From assembly GCA_049522195.1 (NCBI GenBank), contig JBEKOB010000131.1, positions 1-7,189 of the forward strand: DNA of 7,189 nt. Direction: 5' to 3'. The stretch is from UBA9647 sp049522195 (lineage in GTDB: Bacteria; Bacteroidota; Ignavibacteria; UBA10030). The notes under the pieces are model-generated. The model was not told the origin of the DNA and searched no databases. It saw only the letters and a list, made by a program, of their open reading frames with translations. Shown here in pieces: positions 1 to 5,701 of this stretch (its first letter is position 1; the number at the start of each line of letters is the position of its first letter). Both the position numbers and the translations under genes were made by a program.

Positions 1-301
1 CCGCCAAATACTCCCGGGCGGCACGCCGATACACCTCGCTGCTGTACACGGAAAGAACGACCACCCGCGTTTTCGGCCAGCGGCGCTTAATCTCACGCGT
101 GGCTTCGAACCCATCCCTTTTCGGCATCTCAAGATCCATCAGCACAAGATCAGGTTGTTTGCGTTCTGTCTGCACGAGAGCGTCTTCGCCATCGACCGCT
201 TCGCCGATAACTTCGACACCATCCTGCAGTTTGAGGAACGAGCTGAGTGACCGGCGAAAGTCTGCGTGGTCATCCGCGAGAACGATTCTGAGTCGGGGCA
301 C
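1..301 (-). CDS. Response regulator receiver domain, NarL/FixJ type (3' end outside window)
   Basis: The gene starts at a GTG (299-301) and its C-terminus is cut by the window edge, leaving 100 residues of a CheY-like receiver domain. Visible landmarks are the acidic pair D10-D11 followed by H12, the phosphoacceptor D56 in LMDLEMP, and S84 at the conserved Thr/Ser position. The conserved Lys would lie past the edge. Its role would be phosphorelay signalling in the cytoplasm. About 45 of 100 residues match the receiver encoded at 448-855 without gaps, so the two are tandem duplicates. An AAGAGGT ribosome binding site lies at 308-314, seven to eight bases before the GTG, and an upstream sigma-70-like promoter fits. 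Whether a LuxR-type HTH follows the receiver cannot be seen. Confidence 0.93.
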   Translation of the reverse strand, partial: MPRLRIVLADDHADFRRSLSSFLKLQDGVEVIGEAVDGEDALVQTERKQPDLVLMDLEMPKRDGFEATREIKRRWPKTRVVVLSVYSSEVYRRAAREYLA

Positions 302-328
302 GTTAGTACCTCTTGTCTGTATGTGGGA

Positions 329-357
329 GTTAGATTACTTCACTATTTCGATTTCAA
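329..357 (-). promoter_or_regulatory. Putative sigma-70-like promoter for the 1-301 response regulator
   Basis: On the minus strand a -35-like TTGAAA (357-352, 5/6 to TTGACA) and a -10-like TCTAAC (334-329, 4/6 to TATAAT) are separated by exactly 17 bp. The expected transcription start near 322 would leave a short leader of about 20 nt containing the AAGAGGT ribosome binding site before the GTG at 301. This suggests the second receiver gene can be transcribed independently of the first. It is a consensus match by eye only. Confidence 0.4.
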
Positions 358-422
358 AAAAACGAACTGCTGATAAAGACGATTTCCATACAGCTACCGC
401 CGCCAAGGCTCCTGCTCCAACC

Positions 423-434
423 CGCCGCGCGGCG
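423..434. repeat. GC-rich perfect 12-bp palindrome between the two receiver genes
   Basis: CGCCGCGCGGCG reads the same on both strands and lies just downstream of the stop codon of the 448-855 gene. As RNA it could fold into a short GC hairpin. No T-run follows in the minus direction, so an intrinsic terminator is not supported. The rest of 302-447 holds only the promoter and ribosome binding site of the next gene. Confidence 0.4.
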
Positions 435-447
435 CTATGCCTACGCT

Positions 448-855
448 CTACTTTCCGCCAACAGCGGCAGATGGAGCATAGACTGGTGAGAAGACACCTT
501 CACCAAACGTAGCAAGCAAACCCGACCGCAGCGAAGACTTCACGATGAACCCATCCGCTTCTACCTCCTCCGCCTGTGTGCGATACATTGAGCTTTCGTG
601 CATCGTAGCAATGACAACCTTTTTCGCAGGCCAACGGCTTTTGATAATGCGCGTTGCCTCGAGCCCGTTTCGCCTGGGCATCGTGATATCCATGAGTATG
701 ACATCAGGATCGCATGCATCCATCTTGTCGATCACATCGACGCCATCATCCGCTTCGCCAACCACGACGATGTTTGGCAGCTGGCTAAGAAATTCACAGA
801 CAGCCCTGCGGAAATCCTTATGGTCGTCGGCAATCAGTATTCTTATCGCGTTCAA
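448..855 (-). CDS. Stand-alone response regulator receiver protein (no output domain)
   Basis: This is a 135-residue CheY-like receiver in the NarL/FixJ subfamily. It carries acidic D10-D11 with H12, phosphoacceptor D56 in LMDITMP, T84 and K106 in the IVKSS motif, so all residues needed for phosphorylation are present. The receiver fold ends near residue 120. The remaining residues are Ala/Gly/Pro-rich, and there is no LuxR-type HTH here or in other frames downstream. It would act by protein contact or as a phosphate shuttle in a phosphorelay, not by binding DNA itself. The start is a TTG. It is preferred because an in-frame TAA lies seven codons upstream, no ATG or GTG lies between, and AGGAGG sits four bases before it. 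The next gene downstream is a paralogue of the same type. The partner kinase is not in view. Confidence 0.93.
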   Translation of the reverse strand: MNAIRILIADDHKDFRRAVCEFLSQLPNIVVVGEADDGVDVIDKMDACDPDVILMDITMPRRNGLEATRIIKSRWPAKKVVIATMHESSMYRTQAEEVEADGFIVKSSLRSGLLATFGEGVFSPVYAPSAAVGGK

Positions 856-859
856 GATC

Positions 860-865
860 CCTCCT
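860..865 (-). promoter_or_regulatory. Ribosome binding site that fixes the TTG start at 855
   Basis: A perfect AGGAGG on the minus strand lies four bases upstream of the TTG codon (855-853). The spacing is a little short. No other start codon between the in-frame upstream stop and the receiver fold would keep the IRILIADDH strand, so this site decides the start. Confidence 0.75.
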
Positions 866-881
866 GATGTATATGCTAGTT

Positions 882-910
882 ACACTATTCCTTTTGATTC
901 TCTGGTTCAA
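882..910 (-). promoter_or_regulatory. Weak candidate sigma-70-like promoter for the 448-855 receiver gene
   Basis: TTGAAC (910-905, 4/6 match to the -35 box) and TAGTGT (887-882, 3/6 match to the -10 box) are separated by 17 bp and would start transcription about 20 to 25 nt before the TTG. The geometry is the same as in the candidate promoter of the downstream paralogue at 329-357, which is the main reason to list it. Taken alone the match is weak. Confidence 0.25.
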
Positions 911-961
911 ATGTGCGCGAGAGGAGGATCGATAACCATCGCATACACACCGTAATTTCGA

Positions 962-990
962 GACTACGTAGATATACTTATGTGACTACG
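962..990. repeat. Direct repeat of GACTACG with embedded CTACGTAG palindrome
   Basis: GACTACG occurs at 962-968 and again at 984-990, a 22-bp start-to-start distance (about two helical turns). The first copy overlaps the 8-bp palindrome CTACGTAG (964-971). The cluster lies about 110 to 135 bp upstream of the TTG start at 855, where an activator or repressor site would be plausible. Function is inference. Confidence 0.35.
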
Positions 991-1142
991 GTTCACACCT
1001 TAGATAATACGAGACACTCGGACTGCAGAGGGGCAGAAAAAGGGGTGTTTTTGGGCTTCGCAAATCTTGAAATTGGGGGGTCAAACCGGGGATGTGATGC
1101 AAAGCACAGGGAGGAGCAAACGGAGTGAAACCTCGTCAGAAT

Positions 1143-1155
1143 TCCGCTCAGCGGA
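1143..1155. repeat. Small inverted repeat TCCGCT-C-AGCGGA, followed by a second one
   Basis: Six-base arms flank a one-base centre. A second inverted repeat, CTTGA-GAGAT-CAAG style (five-base arms CTTGA and TCAAG), follows at 1158-1171. Together they could fold as adjacent hairpins in RNA from either strand. No T-run follows on either side that would make a clear terminator. Confidence 0.35.
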
Positions 1156-1196
1156 CCTTGAGAGATCAAGAAACTGAGTGGAGGAGGCCTTCGGTG

Positions 1197-1366
1197 TTTC
1201 TCTGTGTTATGCTTTGGAGGTTACACAGAGTTCCACGGAGGGGCACAGAGTCCCGCAGAGATATCGCCCTCTGTGTCTTTCTGTGTTATGCTTTGGAGGT
1301 TACACGGAGTTCCACAGAGGAGCACAGAGTCCCACGGAGAGATTGTTTCTCTGTGTTACGCTTTTC
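1197..1366. repeat. 79-bp tandem repeat made of CACAGAG decamers with inverted CTCTGTG arms
   Basis: Two near-identical units start with CTGTGTTATG at 1202 and 1281 (period 79 bp). A third, partial unit begins at 1351. Inside each unit four decamers of the form NNN-CACAGAG (or CACGGAG/CGCAGAG) run in exact phase at 1221-1260 and 1300-1339. The reverse-complement heptamer CTCTGTG occurs at 1200-1206, 1269-1275 and 1349-1355, so the units can fold back; for example CTCTGTGT at 1200-1207 pairs perfectly with ACACAGAG at 1223-1230. From memory, similar CTCTGTG-type repeats are widespread in intergenic DNA of Chlorobi/Ignavibacteria-like genomes, and their function is unknown to me. No open reading frame here is believable. 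Confidence 0.85.
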
Positions 1367-1404
1367 AAACTGAAGAAACGAGACAAGAAAAACGGCGGGA
1401 AGGA

Positions 1405-1767
1405 CTACTCTGTGAGCGTTACGACCGGTTTTTCTGCAGATGATGATTTGATACTGAAGGACTTCACAGCGGAGAGGCTCGATTTGTATTCAGCGAACGA
1501 TCGCTGAGAGGGAACATTGGAGATTTCCGAAAGGACATGCGAACGCACATCCGAACCGACAGTGATCTTCAACGGACTGGTACGTTCGAAACCCATCTCG
1601 CTCACAGAAATCGTCGATGTCTGGGCGCTTGCGACAACAACCGGCGTCGACCGATGCACACCAAACGTAACCGTCTGGCTTGCTGAACTTGACGTCTGTG
1701 CGCAGATGTCAGCTGCGACACATCCAACCAGAACGGAAAGGGAAAGTAAAAATCGTATCAACTTCAT
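1405..1767 (-). CDS. Small exported beta-rich protein, possible lipoprotein, function unknown
   Basis: I do not recognise a named family. The 120-residue product has a short signal sequence (MKLIR then a hydrophobic run). Two processing sites are possible: a lipobox LVGC at residues 13-16, which would acylate C16, or a signal peptidase I cut after ICA (residue 23). The mature part is Ser/Thr/Val-rich with short beta-type strands, no transmembrane segment and no catalytic motif. It shares a QT-x-T near the mature N-terminus and a terminal VVTLT with the protein at 1776-2267, suggesting a truncated relative. The ATG lies 8 nt after that gene's stop, so the two are probably co-translated. No Shine-Dalgarno sequence is visible. 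By context it may be a minor subunit or anchor of a surface structure. Confidence 0.75.
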   Translation of the reverse strand: MKLIRFLLSLSVLVGCVAADICAQTSSSASQTVTFGVHRSTPVVVASAQTSTISVSEMGFERTSPLKITVGSDVRSHVLSEISNVPSQRSFAEYKSSLSAVKSFSIKSSSAEKPVVTLTE

Positions 1768-1775
1768 CGATAGCG

Positions 1776-2267
1776 TTAGTCTGTCAGTGTAAGTGTGACA
1801 ACACGCGCATCAGCGTTGATTTGCCCAACCGATGCGTTTGCAGCAAATGTGTACGTAATCGCCTGGTCGAGATCGCTTCCCTTCCCGAGGCCAGAGACCA
1901 CGTCGACCGGACTCATCGCATTTGATACATCAACGAACCCATTGCTTAATCCCTTCGAACTCTCGAGTTTCACCATCAGACGCGTTCCCGTTGGCATAGG
2001 CGAGTTGATGGATGCAACAATCTTCATGTTGTCGAGGTTCGTCATCATGCTGTACTTCGAGTTATTGTCGCTCACCGACAGAACATCAGAACCTGCATTC
2101 GCATCAGTGATGAAGAGGGCTCCGGGATTTCCGCTGACAGCAATTTTTGTGACGGGTTTCACTTCAACGGTCAAAGTCTGGACAACACTGCTTCCCGTTT
2201 GGGAGAGTGCAACGAGCGGAAAAAGAATGCAGCAAGCGAGTAAGAATCTGAAGGATTTGGGGCTCAT
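1776..2267 (-). CDS. Secreted beta-sandwich protein, putative pilin-like subunit
   Basis: The 163-residue product begins at the ATG (2267-2265). A longer reading from a TTG at 2306 would place 13 residues before a good signal peptide and is disfavoured. The signal peptide is MSPKSFRF plus a hydrophobic core, with a likely cut after ALS (residue 22). The mature domain of about 140 residues alternates short beta strands and loops, has no cysteine, and ends in the strand ARVVTLTLTD. Size, export and the terminal strand resemble DUF4402-type or spore-coat-U-like subunits of chaperone-usher systems, but I cannot assign a family. It heads a two-gene unit with the 1405-1767 gene, 269 nt downstream of the usher-like gene. 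No Shine-Dalgarno sequence precedes the ATG. A sigma-54-like promoter lies about 85 nt upstream. Confidence 0.85.
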   Translation of the reverse strand: MSPKSFRFLLACCILFPLVALSQTGSSVVQTLTVEVKPVTKIAVSGNPGALFITDANAGSDVLSVSDNNSKYSMMTNLDNMKIVASINSPMPTGTRLMVKLESSKGLSNGFVDVSNAMSPVDVVSGLGKGSDLDQAITYTFAANASVGQINADARVVTLTLTD

Positions 2268-2350
2268 GCTCAGCACGAAATAAGGGAAATCCTGTGCTAA
2301 TGTCAAGATTGAGGAGGCAAATTGTCTGTTTATTCTTCGGTCTCAGAGGG

Positions 2351-2366
2351 GACAAAATAGGTGCCA
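2351..2366 (-). promoter_or_regulatory. Candidate sigma-54 (-24/-12) promoter for the 2267-1405 unit
   Basis: The minus strand reads TGGCAC-CTATT-TTGTC. The -24 element TGGCAC is a perfect match to the known consensus TGGCAC-N5-TTGC, the 5-bp spacing is exact, and the -12 element is TTGT, one mismatch at the usually conserved C. Transcription would start near 2340, giving a leader of roughly 70 nt before the ATG at 2267. Two inverted repeats lie about 105 to 135 bp upstream of that start, a normal place for an enhancer-binding protein. No sigma-54 activator gene is in the window. Confidence 0.4.
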
Positions 2367-2445
2367 GAACTTGAGCACGGGAGTGCGTTCAACCCATGGC
2401 CAACACCATTTGAGAATCCACCATTCAACGCGTCTCGTGGAATAG

Positions 2446-2461
2446 TGTCTCACGTGAGACA
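2446..2461. repeat. Perfect 16-bp palindrome TGTCTCACGTGAGACA, operator-like
   Basis: Every base pairs about the CACGTG centre. It lies in non-coding DNA between the usher-like gene (stop at 2537) and the subunit gene starting at 2267. No T-run follows in the minus direction, so a transcription factor site is more likely than a terminator. Its position about 105 to 120 bp upstream of the predicted sigma-54 start suits an upstream activating sequence. Confidence 0.6.
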
Positions 2462-2463
2462 GT

Positions 2464-2476
2464 TGTAGATTCTACA
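2464..2476. repeat. Second inverted repeat TGTAGA-T-TCTACA next to the 16-bp palindrome
   Basis: Six-base perfect arms surround a single centre base. The centre is about 16.5 bp from the centre of the palindrome at 2446-2461. It starts with TGT and ends with ACA like its neighbour, but the inner bases differ, so it may be a weaker copy of the same site or a separate one. Confidence 0.4.
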
Positions 2477-2536
2477 GAAAATCGGGAGATGAATCGAGAG
2501 AGGATGGACCGGAAAGGCGCGAATCACGGTGCAATG

Positions 2537-5500
2537 TTATCGGAGCGCACGGACCTCTCCGCAGGCGTCATCAGCAGCTTTCCTTGATTTGAATGCACCG
2601 AGAAGAACTCTGTAACTGACCTTGCCGTCGGGCGAAACTACAGGTTGCACGAAGGCAGCAAGTCTGGATTTGTGCGCAAGGCTCGCAGCCGCGGAATCTG
2701 CCGATGATTTTGTTCGCCAATCGGAGTGCTGAATGCCGAAGATGAGTTTCTCCGGCCAGAATGTCACGATGCATGGTACTTGTTCCGGCTTCTCGGTTTT
2801 TTGCTCCGGAGCAATTGTTGGTTTCTTAATCTCGGTCTGCGGAGCTTTCTCAACGATCTTTGGTTTTGGCGCTACCTTCTCAACCGGCTTCACGACCTGC
2901 GGCGACGGCTCGATGATCTTCTTCTCAGGAGCAGGCTGGATGCCTTTCCCCTTCTCGGGCGCGACTCCAATAACACCCTGCGAGATAATCTGGATTCTCC
3001 GCTTTTTCGGCAGGGCCTTAAATGTATGTTCAGCTGCCTGCCCCGGTGCGACGTTGAGCTCGACGGATTCTTTGTCGAAATAATAGTTCTGCGGAAGATT
3101 CCCATCGACGATTCGGAGCGTCCAACGCCCAGGCCGCATATTGGCAAATGTAAATCGACCGCGATTATCAGTCACCCTGCGATTGACATCATCACCGTTC
3201 GCGAGCTCCACAACGACATTCGGATGGCCTCCAAGCTCCTTGATCGCCGGCTGCGTCGTGTCGTTCGCCGATTGTTCTTCGGCACCAAATATCAGAACAG
3301 TCCCGGAGACGACGACCGACCTGCTGAGGGAAATATCAAATCTGCTCTCCGTTCCTCCAACGATCGTCATTTCGTGAGGGAGCTGTTGCAGCGTCACGCG
3401 GTTCAATCCCACGCTTGCCATGTCAACCTGGATGAAATATTTGTCGGGTTTGAGTGACGGGAAAAAATACTCACCCTTGCGATCGGTCAGTGCCGTTGCG
3501 CCCCCCGCGTACACGAGGACATTCTGTACTCCGGTTCCATTTTCAGTGTCGATTACACGACCCACCAATTGAGAACTCACCGTGCTGCGTGCGACAGGTA
3601 TACCAATTGGGATCGCGTACTCGGCGAGGTACGCGATTTCCTTTGACCCGAACGAGGGACTGAAGATGCTCTGCCTGCCACGAAGCGTTACGGAGTGCCC
3701 CCAGGGAAAGGTGTGATCGAGACCCACGTCGAGAAGCGTGTACGACTGTTCAAGTGCACCATATGCACGATTGCCAAACAGGGATATCGCAAACTGGGTT
3801 CCTACGCCGAGGAAGATGTTCACGTTAACGCTTCCCGAGAGATGTTCTTCCGGTTCAAACGTCGACGGGTCGTGGTCCTTTGCGTACTCCGCAGAAAACC
3901 CGTACGTCTGACCCGAGAACGGCTGCAGACTCAAGTACGCCGAATACCGCTGAAATGGATTCTTGACCCCCGCAATTTTATCCTGGGTTGATCCTATGTC
4001 GGCGTTTGCGGTGACTGAAACGACCCGGAGATTGAAGCCGGCCCGGACTTGCCAGGTGTCTTCCGTGCGCCGGTAATGCGGACTGGGGAGCAAGTCTTCC
4101 TGATCGTTGGTCCGGTAGTATACTGCAAGCAGATTAGAGAGCCCCACCCCGACTTGAAAGTACCGGTCTCGTGGAGCAAGGTAGAGTGATGTGTCCCGAT
4201 TGAGATTTCGCTCCTCGTCGCGATAGAACCCTTCGATCCGGACATCTTTCAGCGGCATCAGATTGAGGCTGACGTTTTTGAGTTCAACGTCCCGGTAGTA
4301 GCCGGCATAGTGCGCACCTGACCGGACATACCGCGTGTCGTATGCAAGCCACTCCCCTTGGCCTGTCCAACGCGCGGAATACGCATTGTCCTTCTGACCG
4401 TCGAGCGTGCTCGTCCCATATTCCAGTTCCGCTTCGCTGCTCTTGAACGGCTGAGCGAGAGTACGAAGCGTGACGATGTCGCTGGATGTCTGATCCAGTT
4501 TTCCAAGATAGTTGATTCCGACCTGGGCGCGGTCAAGGACACTGTAGTTCATGTAGCCGGCCCATTCCTTTTGCTTCGGCGTGAAGAACCTGGTCTCGTT
4601 GTAGAACGCACCGACCGCGAGCCTGTTCATCTTCGCGTCACCGCTTGCGCCGAAGGCATAACGGTTGTATTCCGTGAGAGGGGAAAGGCTGAAGTTCTTG
4701 TCCCCAACAAATGCGTCCCAGGATTTTGTGCTGTATGCAATTTGGTATTCATCGCGACGTCCGAGGACCGACTTCTGCTGAATGTCGGGAGTCCTGATAA
4801 CGAGATCCAGTCGATTGTCCGGGTCGTTCCCCAGCGGACCGGAACCGACAAGTTCGAGCTGAGTCCCGCGCTTCCCCTGCTCCCCTGCAAAACGTATCCG
4901 CGCCTGGACCGGGAATCTGATATAGCGCTCCTCCGACCCAGTGACTCGCGGAACCACTTCGACAAAACTGCTTGCCTTCGCAGAGTTGTTTGCGTCCAGC
5001 TCAGCGGTAAGCTCAAGAACATCCTCCATCTTGGAGGTCAGTGTCGGATCGGTGGAAACCTTCACCCGGATTGTGCGCGTTTCTCCCGGGCCGAGGTGGA
5101 GAACCCCTGAATCCGGCTCTGCACGAAATCCGGCGCTGGAATGTGCGGATACGTGCACCACGTTTGCAATGTTCCCTTTGTTGTTCAGGAGAAAAACGGA
5201 GGTATAGGCCTCGCCCGCAACGGCGATACGGGGCGATTCGATGAGCCTCAGCCCTTGATCTTTAACCCCGGTGACTACGATGGTCATCGGCGCTTCAGCT
5301 GTCTCGTTCGGGTTGGATTGATCCTTGATACTGTAGCGGAGTGTGTATTCCCCAGCCGGAGTTTCAGCGGGAATGGAAATGCTCAGGAGGCGTATATCGC
5401 TCCCTCCAGCTTCCAGGTCAAAAGGGAGATCCTTGGCAAGTCTACGCCAGCCGGTGGGTGTGACGACAGTGGATTCGAATCGTTTCCTGGTTGAAGATGT

Positions 5501-5692
5501 GTTGGTAACCCTGAAGGTCAACGTGAGCAGTTTGCCGGGTACCGTCTCAACGCGTGAGCCGCTGCTCGGGACAACAGCAATCGAGCGCGATTGGAAAGAA
5601 AGCGCCGCCACGACGTTCAGCGCCGTCAGGATAAGGAGGCAAAAAAATATCCGGCTCGGGGAAACCGGATACGTCAAGTTTCGTCGTATCAC
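2537..5692 (-). CDS. Usher-like outer-membrane protein: NEW3-like Ig domains, beta barrel, regulatory-like domains, SPOR
   Basis: A 1051-residue exported protein starting at GTG (5692-5690), with a signal peptide ending near residue 32. Residues about 35-248 form two Ig-like repeats of the NEW3/COG1470 kind. Residues about 255-700 are rich in alternating aromatic/polar strands (for example YFQVGVGLSNLLAVYYR) as in outer-membrane barrels, ending in YAIPIGIPV. Two carboxypeptidase-regulatory/SdrD-B-like domains follow (708-790 with TDRKGEYFFPSL; 795-893 with TDNRGRFTFANMRPG). Residues 909-971 are a Pro/Lys/Glu linker that could span the periplasm. Residues 975-1051 fit a SPOR domain (SYRVLLGAFKSRKAADDA), known to bind denuded peptidoglycan glycans. 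A barrel followed by two small beta domains recalls ushers, which end in two C-terminal domains; no plug domain or classical usher N-domain is seen. It lies 9 nt after the chaperone-like gene. Secretion of the neighbouring small proteins is inferred. Confidence 0.85.
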   Translation of the reverse strand: MIRRNLTYPVSPSRIFFCLLILTALNVVAALSFQSRSIAVVPSSGSRVETVPGKLLTLTFRVTNTSSTRKRFESTVVTPTGWRRLAKDLPFDLEAGGSDIRLLSISIPAETPAGEYTLRYSIKDQSNPNETAEAPMTIVVTGVKDQGLRLIESPRIAVAGEAYTSVFLLNNKGNIANVVHVSAHSSAGFRAEPDSGVLHLGPGETRTIRVKVSTDPTLTSKMEDVLELTAELDANNSAKASSFVEVVPRVTGSEERYIRFPVQARIRFAGEQGKRGTQLELVGSGPLGNDPDNRLDLVIRTPDIQQKSVLGRRDEYQIAYSTKSWDAFVGDKNFSLSPLTEYNRYAFGASGDAKMNRLAVGAFYNETRFFTPKQKEWAGYMNYSVLDRAQVGINYLGKLDQTSSDIVTLRTLAQPFKSSEAELEYGTSTLDGQKDNAYSARWTGQGEWLAYDTRYVRSGAHYAGYYRDVELKNVSLNLMPLKDVRIEGFYRDEERNLNRDTSLYLAPRDRYFQVGVGLSNLLAVYYRTNDQEDLLPSPHYRRTEDTWQVRAGFNLRVVSVTANADIGSTQDKIAGVKNPFQRYSAYLSLQPFSGQTYGFSAEYAKDHDPSTFEPEEHLSGSVNVNIFLGVGTQFAISLFGNRAYGALEQSYTLLDVGLDHTFPWGHSVTLRGRQSIFSPSFGSKEIAYLAEYAIPIGIPVARSTVSSQLVGRVIDTENGTGVQNVLVYAGGATALTDRKGEYFFPSLKPDKYFIQVDMASVGLNRVTLQQLPHEMTIVGGTESRFDISLSRSVVVSGTVLIFGAEEQSANDTTQPAIKELGGHPNVVVELANGDDVNRRVTDNRGRFTFANMRPGRWTLRIVDGNLPQNYYFDKESVELNVAPGQAAEHTFKALPKKRRIQIISQGVIGVAPEKGKGIQPAPEKKIIEPSPQVVKPVEKVAPKPKIVEKAPQTEIKKPTIAPEQKTEKPEQVPCIVTFWPEKLIFGIQHSDWRTKSSADSAAASLAHKSRLAAFVQPVVSPDGKVSYRVLLGAFKSRKAADDACGEVRALR

Positions 5693-5701
5693 AAGGATGT
5701 C

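Larger units (their letters stand above)
856..1404. other. 549-bp intergenic region without a credible gene
   Basis: Open frames here are short, low in complexity and largely created by the tandem repeat, and none shows a recognisable domain. The region holds the leader and candidate promoter of the receiver gene (856-910), a direct-repeat and palindrome cluster (962-990), a G-rich stretch ending in GGGGGG near 1080, two small inverted repeats (1143-1172) and the CACAGAG repeat array (1197-1366). It separates the surface-protein genes from the regulatory genes. No clear intrinsic terminator is seen after the stop codon at 1405. Confidence 0.7.

Noticed and set aside
423..434. Intrinsic terminator after the 448-855 receiver gene
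   Set aside because: The GC palindrome is perfect but no T-run follows in the direction of transcription.
1197..1366. CRISPR array
   Set aside because: Only two full units plus a fragment, no unique spacers of regular length, repetition fills the whole unit, and no cas gene is present.
1125..1507. Overlapping plus-strand open frames through the CACAGAG repeat
   Set aside because: The peptides are repeats of the nucleotide array in several frames at once, which is expected of a 79-bp tandem repeat and not of a gene.
2268..2306. N-terminal extension of the 1776-2267 gene from a TTG at 2306
   Set aside because: The extra 13 residues would precede a complete signal peptide that starts at the ATG, and no ribosome binding site lies upstream of the TTG.
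2278..2306. Sigma-70 promoter with TTGACA at 2306-2301
   Set aside because: The -35 box is perfect, but the best -10 at 17 to 18 bp (TTATTT or TATTTC) matches only two to three of six bases. It stays a weak alternative that would give a nearly leaderless transcript.
2446..2461. Terminator for the usher-like gene
   Set aside because: The stem is followed by CTATTCC on the minus strand, not a T-run, and lies about 75 bp after the stop codon.
2726..3457. Long plus-strand open frame of 243 residues opposite the usher-like gene
   Set aside because: It is antisense to a well-supported minus-strand gene, its translation is rich in Arg, Leu and Cys without any domain, and it has no ribosome binding site.
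4358..5110. Plus-strand open frame of 250 residues opposite the usher-like gene
   Set aside because: It is a shadow of the coding strand in an open GC-rich gene; no signal, fold or motif is seen.
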